A stretch of DNA of 38,093 bases from positions 4,655,029 to 4,693,121 of the forward strand of contig BFEA01000004.1 of NCBI GenBank assembly GCA_003427395.1, in the 5' to 3' direction. How positions within the stretch are numbered: the stretch's first letter is position 1; each line of letters begins with the position of its first letter. Of the stretch, positions 32,498-38,093 are shown piece after piece. The DNA comes from Chara braunii (taxonomy: Eukaryota > Streptophyta > Charophyceae > Charales > Characeae). Under the pieces are notes generated by a model. The model was not told the origin of the DNA. It searched no databases and was given only the letters and a program-made list of their open reading frames with translations. The position numbers and the translations under genes are program-made.

Positions 32498-33199
32498 TTG
32501 GTTGACCCAGTCAAACGCATGCAATCTGCCTTCCTCCCGCCTTCCCCCAGTTCATCCCTTAGTCTGCTTTCAATCAAAATAAACTGAAACTTAAGCTTCA
32601 CTCTCACATATTCCTTTCATTTAGTCTGATTAAGTCCTGAACAAAAGCAAAATCATAGGGACAATCTCATGCATACATCAGTCAAACTAAAAGAGGAGAT
32701 AGACAAACAGGGGTAATATGGGGTCATACAGATAGAGAAAGGTATACCTGATGGTTCCCTGCCTCCAGAACCCCTCCTCAGTTCCGGCAGAGCTCCCGCA
32801 ATCGGTGGGTTGACTCCCCACAGAGTCTTGGTGCGGTCCTACGGGTTGCAATCCCACTTGCCGCCTTCCTCTCGTAACCAACAGACTAGACTTAGAGTGA
32901 GGAGGGCAGAAAGAGATAGGCCGAAGACTCTCAGATACAACAGGGGTGCACACAGACTCGCAAGAGAGGACCTTGAAATCTCGAGCGCCTGAGGGCCCCG
33001 CAATGGTGGCCAGAATTGCAACAGCTTGGTCCAACGAAGTCAAACTGTCGAGCAGCCTTCCCCTAACGGACCTCCAAATCGCGGTAATGCCGACTTGTCG
33101 TGGCGTTGTCTTGACTGACCAGCGACCGCTGTCTTGCCAAAGCGCGCCACGCTCAAACCGTAGCAAGCATGCCCGACAACCAGACCCCCTTGCTACTCA

Positions 33200-35560
33200 G
33201 TACATAGAGAGGGGGCAGCAAGGCGCTGCATGTCCAGACTCGCCTTTCTCCAAGCGTGGCTAGCGACAGTCCAATACAGCTCCCTACTCAATAGTCATAC
33301 CGCAACGCCCGTAATCCGAAGAGCATCGGCTCTAGCTCAAGACCGCAGTGTTGCAGTCACCAAGATACGTGCCACTGTAGCTTACTCAGACGTTGGTCGT
33401 ATACTTCGTCCACTTCAACTGATCTTACCCACAGAACTGTCGCCCTCGTAGCTGGTCCCGCTGCAGCTTCCGTTGGCCGAATGAACAGTAAGTCGGCCAA
33501 CAGGTAAGTCTCCAACCTCGCACCGTGGATGGGCGATACTCAGGCCGGCAGGTAAGTAACCAAACCCCACCGTTCCCCTGCAATCACCTTGCTTGGCAGT
33601 ATAAGGCCCATTCACGGTTGGTTGTTGATGGCGCGCAGGCTCGCCTTATGTCGCCTCCATCAATAAGAGCAACACTCCTTGTGCCCGGTCCGTTCCCCAG
33701 TCGGAACTTCAACCACACTGACGTCCCGCCAACTGTGAACGTAACCGATAGCCCCGTAAGACTCGCCTCGCAACGCATGATCGGCAGGTACACCCGGGAA
33801 GGAACGTAACAGGACGGAGCAAGGTGGTCACACGGCTTCGCGATCCGTACCACCTCAATAGCTAAGGCCTTGCTTCACAGTCTTTCCCACGGGACCCATG
33901 CTACCTTCGTCGGTAGGACGAACAAAATGGAATGAATCTTCCGCTAGAACATGGAAAGATACACGGCCAACTCCAGATTCGCCCTTTCCTGCGTGCACTC
34001 CTACGTCATATACCCACCTTTCCACTAACGTACTGACCGGACTAACCCCTCTATCAGACTTGCCTACCTCCAGAGATGGGCGGGTTGCAAAATTTCTTAC
34101 TTCCTTCGACGTCTGCTTGTCTCCGCCATCGCTCCCTCCGACATCTCCACGCGGACCCTCTCTCCACTAAGTCTCTCCCTACTAACTACCCAGCCAAACC
34201 AACACTACTATCGAGATCGCCTTATCTAAGAACCCCTGATTCGATCCTTCCCCCACTCGATTTCAAAGAAGTCGAGTGGTAATTCAAATTCTTCTTTCAC
34301 TTCGTGCCTCTTTTTACCATATCTTTGCGCACCGTTTACGTCGCACCGCACGAAAACTACCATTGTACTGCTAAATCTAACCGTGCCATTGTGTTCGCCC
34401 GGGGCAAAAACCCCAAACTACCATCTTCCCCTGTTCACTTTCACCAAGAATCGAGTGGGATGTACCCCTTTTGTCCCTATCATAGCCATTCACTTCGTGT
34501 TCTCCACTATCTCGAACACCGAATGCACGTAGCGCGATCCCTACCCAGATTCATTCGCCCTCTTCACTGCCCTGCTTCGCTGTCCTAGTGCCCGTCGTTC
34601 CGCTGCCTCGCCTCGCCCGTTGTTGTTAGCGCAACGCCCAACTCTCATCGCGGCCCGGTCCTACTTGCCCGATAGCCCACAGCAACCGGCACAGGTTAGC
34701 TTTCTCCAACAACAGCAGCGGTCATGGGAGGGTTTCGGAAGACACCAGCTAGTCGCAGGTTCGATTAGTCTTTCGCCCCTATAACCCAAGCCCGACGGAC
34801 GTTGCCTGTAGTGGTAACGTTATAAACCTCACGGCTCCGGCCCTAACCCGCGCCTATTGCACGCCAACCCAGCCAATAGGATGGTAGTCACGGAGGTTGA
34901 AATCCACTAGGGAGTGCATGGTAACCCTCCTGCCAAACCAATCGGTCCAACGCCTTATCGAATAAAGTGGGTGCAAACCTGCCATGACGCCTGCTGCGTC
35001 AGCCTAGGTGGAGCGAGTTCCGGAGCACATCTCGGTGGCAGTAATAATTATTCACATGGTAACTTTAAGGACCGAAGTGGAGAGGGCTCCACAGGTGGGC
35101 TGCTACAGCGGCCTTCCCACAGCGTCCCGGGCCCCCCCTCCCCCGGGCACTGCTCACCTCTTCTAAGGTCCCGACGGACACGCTCACGCTCAACCTCTCG
35201 TGGCAGATCGCGGCTGGCCGCCGGTGCACTTGTAGCGACCCCCGCCATTCAGTTTTCTTCCACTGCATGGACTCAACCACCCACCTGCTCGCATGCATGC
35301 TGAACTCCTCGTTTCACGTTTTCAATGACGACATGATAGATGAATTTTGCCAGCACCCCGAACCCACAAGGAGCCCATGAATCAACGAAAGGAGGCATGC
35401 GCTCAAGATCCTCGACCGTTGCGACGACCCCCAAATCCACCGTCGCGCTAGAGTCAAGAGCACTGGAGTAAAATAATAATAACACAACAATAAATAATAA
35501 AAAGACTATTTAGAAACTTTTAATCATCAGAATATGACGAACAAGGAAAAGGGAAATGCT
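33200..35560. other. Diverged U3-like half of the solo LTR, no gene
   Basis: Two strong hairpins: GTTGGCCGA/TCGGCCAAC (33472-33501) and CCACTCGATTTC-AAA-GAAGTCGAGTGG (34253-34279, one G-T pair). ORFs on both strands are short and lack motifs. 35470-35540 is A/T-rich. Confidence 0.5.
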
Positions 35561-36141
35561 AGCACAGTTTTGACGCTGCCGACGGCAAAACCAAAAGGGA
35601 TAGCCCAACCGGGCCCTCAACCCCTCTGTCCCTTCGCGCTACTCTGACGTCCCCGCGTCGTCGCCGCTCGGTCTCGATCCCTAGATCTCTCTGATGAAAG
35701 TCCGATGTTGCAACCAATAATGCTAGGCCCAAGGCGGGGTAACGTGTTGGCGGACACCTATATAAACGAATATTGTGCAACGCGTAAACTTACCGAAACG
35801 TTTTAGTATCACACTGTTGTCGATGCCGTCCTCCGTACGTACGCACAAGTCACAGGCAAGAGCATCCATCAAGAGACGAAATCCTTTTAATCCTAACTTA
35901 ATCAGAAAATCAAAATCTGGTCGATGATTACGCCGATCCTTCAATCATCAACAATTAAAAAGATCACACACGCCTCAAACCTACGCGCCTACACACTTTC
36001 TATTTTAGTCAACCATCCAGTCAACCTAAACTACAGACTCCGCCGCGCCTCGCGTGGTATACTTAAACTTTAAACCAAAGCTATTGTCTGTCGCTTGCAA
36101 AAACCAGGGTGGATACCCTTGTAAGGGTATTCGCACCGACA

Positions 36142-36145
36142 GCGG
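36142..36145. repeat. Target-site duplication GCGG, right copy
   Basis: Matches GCGG at 29471-29474. Removing the solo LTR and one copy keeps the downstream ORF of H in a single frame. Confidence 0.88.
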
Positions 36146-36444
36146 AAGGAAAGCGGACGTTGGAGCAAGTGGCGGGGATTGACTTGCCGATTCCAGATGA
36201 TCCGACCAGAGATCCGGAGCCGCCGATAGAGGAAGATGAGCGCTGCGCCGCAGAGCGTCGCGCCGACACGGAGGCAACGGAGCCCGCTCCCCCTCCCCTT
36301 CTCCCGGTCCCTCAGTTCGAGCACGTGCCGATGCGGGGCATCCGGCTACATCCCCGGTCATTATCCCGTCGTCCCCTTGATTACCTTACACCCAGGCAAA
36401 TCGACACCCTCCATAATCCTTTCCTCTCCTCCCTCTTCTACTAA
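36146..36444 (+). pseudogene. Extra ORF, 3' part, after the solo LTR (host element H)
   Basis: Continues the frame cut at 29474. It is rich in Pro, Glu and Asp (IPDDPTRDPEPPIEEDE), then basic with RGIRLHPRSLSRRPLDYL, ending in TAA 36442-36444. With the 5' part it makes about 367 codons including the premature stops. In the same frame beyond the TAA, sequence continues to TGA 36544-36546, so the TAA itself may be a mutation. Function unknown. Confidence 0.5.
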
Positions 36445-36546
36445 TTTTACACTACCCGCCTCGCCGCCACAGTGTACCTGCATCCCACTACTCAATGCGT
36501 CTTTTCCTCCTTTTGTCTTCACATCCTTTTTTTCAGCGCCGCATGA

Positions 36547-36846
36547 CGGGATCACAATGTGATCGAAGTTTACTGCACGATCACAGGGACTGTTCTTGTG
36601 TGTACAGATCACGAGCAATTCCACGCAGTCGTACTTCGTACCTTTTCCACTCTCTATCCTGACTACCTTGCTTCCCTTCCCTATAGCAGCCATCGCTTCC
36701 CGCGTATACACCGCATCGTCAGATACCTCGAACTTCCCGGGACAGTAGCAGGGATGGCAAACTTCTTACCCGCACTCCCGAGAGAACATTCCCCACCCCC
36801 CGCATCCGCATTCCGATTCCCTTACCCCCCTCCCTCGGAACACTAA
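36547..36846 (+). pseudogene. Last ORF fragment of host element H, unknown
   Basis: 100 codons open after the TGA at 36544-36546, in the frame of the preceding ORF, with no ATG near its start (a GTG at 36559). Protein-like composition (VYCTITGTVLVCTDHEQFH), then a Pro-rich end. It may be the C terminus of the preceding ORF after a stop, or a separate gene with a lost start. No motif recognised. Confidence 0.35.
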
Positions 36847-38058
36847 AGATGGGTGCAAGGATCAGGACTTGTCAGCAGGATGACTTCCACTCTCTTATCC
36901 TACGGTAATGACACGTGCACCTTGAAGAGATATGGGTGCAAGCGGGAGCTTGCACAAGATTGGAACCCCTTGCGCGTCACATATGTGACGAACCACTTTC
37001 TAAAACCGCACGATTTTCCGCGCGAAGTTGTTTTGGGGAAATACGACGAGTCAAAGGGGTGAGCAGAAAAACCACTATCTAAAACCCCTTGTGAGTCACA
37101 TATGTGACTGGTCGGGCGAGCAATTTGCATGGATGTCCTCGTTTCTTTTTCGTTTTTCTGCTGAGAATGTCGGATCGCTGTGGGAAGATCTCGTGCCAAT
37201 GGTTGGAGAACCGCTCCTTAGCGAGCGTGAAGAATAACTGTACCATAGCTTTTTCTTTCTTGTTCTGCAGTGGGCACTGGGATTTTGGCGCGATCATCGC
37301 GCGGGAATATCGTTTTTGAATTTTCAACTGGTGTCGAGCCCCCACGGGCTCTCGGAATTGTTTTTCTTCGAAATTTTTCCTTTGCAATTAGGACTTAAGA
37401 TAGGAATTTATGCGCGTTCTGGATTTTGTTGCGCGGCGCTCCCTGCTTACGCATGCCTTGTCGCGACAAGATTTGGGTTCTGATTTCTTTTTGCACCTTA
37501 ATATTGCACGTATCTGTAAAAGTTTTGGCGGGTGTAATTGCAACTGTAATCTTCTCGTTCTTGATGTCCTTCGCGCTCTTCCCTCTTCCCACCTTGTGCT
37601 CGCCCGCACATGCACGCCTTCTTCCCTGACCTGATTGGTTCCTATGCCTGCATGACCGGATCGATGCACGGAGAGTGGCTCAGTCCCCTGCGCCGCGGCC
37701 CAAACATGCAGACGTAGGCACTTCCTCTTTTCTCCTTCTCATCACTTGGGGCTAATCCCGCATCCCTCGCGCAAGCGTGCACGCTATAAATTTCGCAAGC
37801 GTGATTAGTTGGCTCTCTAAGGATTTTGAGGCTAGCGCGATCAGTGAGGGTCGGCTAACGAGCAAGTTTGGAAGGTAAGTAAGTGTGAGAGTTGGGCGAT
37901 CCGACGAGCTGGTGTCGGGTATGCGGGGTTGACGTGCGGGGCCGCGACAGACTGTGGCGCACGGGCGAACCTGGCTTGCATGCTTGAACCAAGCGGGATG
38001 ACAACTCTGCGTTGATATGCGGCGACGGACTGCCGGTGTCGGGCACAGAGAGAAACAA

Positions 38059-38061
<3 letters not shown>
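36847..38061. other. Downstream non-coding region, possible 3' LTR of host element H
   Basis: No credible gene. Structures: hairpin GTGCAAGC/GCTTGCAC (36936-36955); the perfect palindrome GTCACATATGTGAC twice (36976-36989 and 37095-37108), each preceded by CCCCTTG; hairpin GAGCCC/GGGCTC (37336-37351). A purine-rich AAAGATGGG near 36846 followed by TGTCAGC near 36872 is a possible PPT/LTR start, but the matching 5' LTR is not in the window. Confidence 0.45.

Positions 38062-38093
<32 letters not shown>
38062..38093 (+). repeat. GA dinucleotide microsatellite
   Basis: Uninterrupted GA run to the end of the window. Confidence 0.9.

Larger units (their letters stand above)
29475..36141 (-). mobile_element. 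Solo LTR of the giant family, reverse orientation (6.67 kb)
   Basis: Begins TGTCGAGCGCATCGG and ends GCACCGACA, the reverse of the element G LTR ends. It is flanked by GCGG at 29471-29474 and 36142-36145, a 4-bp duplication. The half next to 29475 (to about 33200) aligns block by block with the 3' half of the other LTRs: CA run, paired hairpin, three-unit repeat, hairpin array. The other half (about 33200-36141) is much more diverged; only 35560-35800 and the terminus match clearly. No interior or second LTR adjoins it, so it is a solo LTR left by LTR-LTR recombination. Confidence 0.88.
1412..36846 (+). mobile_element. Host element H: decayed Ty3/gypsy-type LTR retrotransposon, interrupted by nested insertions
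   Basis: The pieces 1412-1703, 23450-29474 and 36146-36846 form one + strand element once the two flanked insertions are removed. The domain order gag CCHC, protease, RT, RNase H, PHD, integrase, GPY/F-like tail is that of the Ty3/gypsy (Metaviridae) class, where integrase follows RNase H. Extra ORFs follow integrase. Many in-frame stops and several frameshifts show it is dead. I cannot fix either terminus: the 5' LTR and the N-terminal gag are not visible, and the 3' LTR is at best a guess after 36846. H is older than the elements inserted into it. Confidence 0.85.

Overview
This is a eukaryotic, repeat-dominated window. I found no ordinary host gene and no structural RNA gene. It is a nest of LTR retrotransposons with 4-bp target-site duplications (TSDs). 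The organism cannot be named from sequence alone. A primer-binding site resembling the tRNA-Asp type used by plant Athila/Tat-like elements, and a Ty3/gypsy pol with a PHD finger next to integrase, make a green-lineage genome (alga or early land plant) my best, low-confidence guess.

Layer 1 is the host element H. It is a decayed Ty3/gypsy element on the + strand whose pieces run from about 1412 to 36846. Its order is gag CCHC knuckle (1412-1703 plus 23450-23496), protease (23527-24223), RT-RNase H (24551-26443), PHD finger (26477-26800), integrase with a D,D(35)E core and GPY/F-like tail (26801-28195), then extra ORFs of unknown function (28192-28673; 28670-29474 plus 36146-36444; 36547-36846). 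Stops and frameshifts break most parts. Several ORF junctions are ATGA stop/start overlaps.

Layer 2 is a giant LTR element G, 1704-23445, inserted in the gag tail of H with TSD CCGG. Its LTRs are about 7.2 kb each (1704-8903 and 14676-23445). A primer-binding site lies 2 nt after the first LTR. The internal region (8904-14675) has no pol. It does carry, on the opposite strand, a broken gag-like gene (12871-10541) with a capsid-like part and RG-rich repeats.

Layer 3 is a reverse-oriented solo LTR of the same family, 29475-36141, inserted in a downstream ORF of H with TSD GCGG. Removing it rejoins the reading frame. Layer 4 is a second reverse LTR copy, 14848-16426, inside the 3' LTR of G. It contains a 615-base assembly gap.

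The most unusual signal is inside the giant LTRs. Each has an array of 7 to 10 short hairpins that share an almost invariant loop (GTTTCTAAGACG) but have different stems that stay self-complementary from unit to unit. This looks like a structured-RNA (or ssDNA) array rather than coding sequence. Other hairpins and palindromes lie in the same LTRs. The window edges hold a minisatellite (1-290) and a GA microsatellite (38062-38093).
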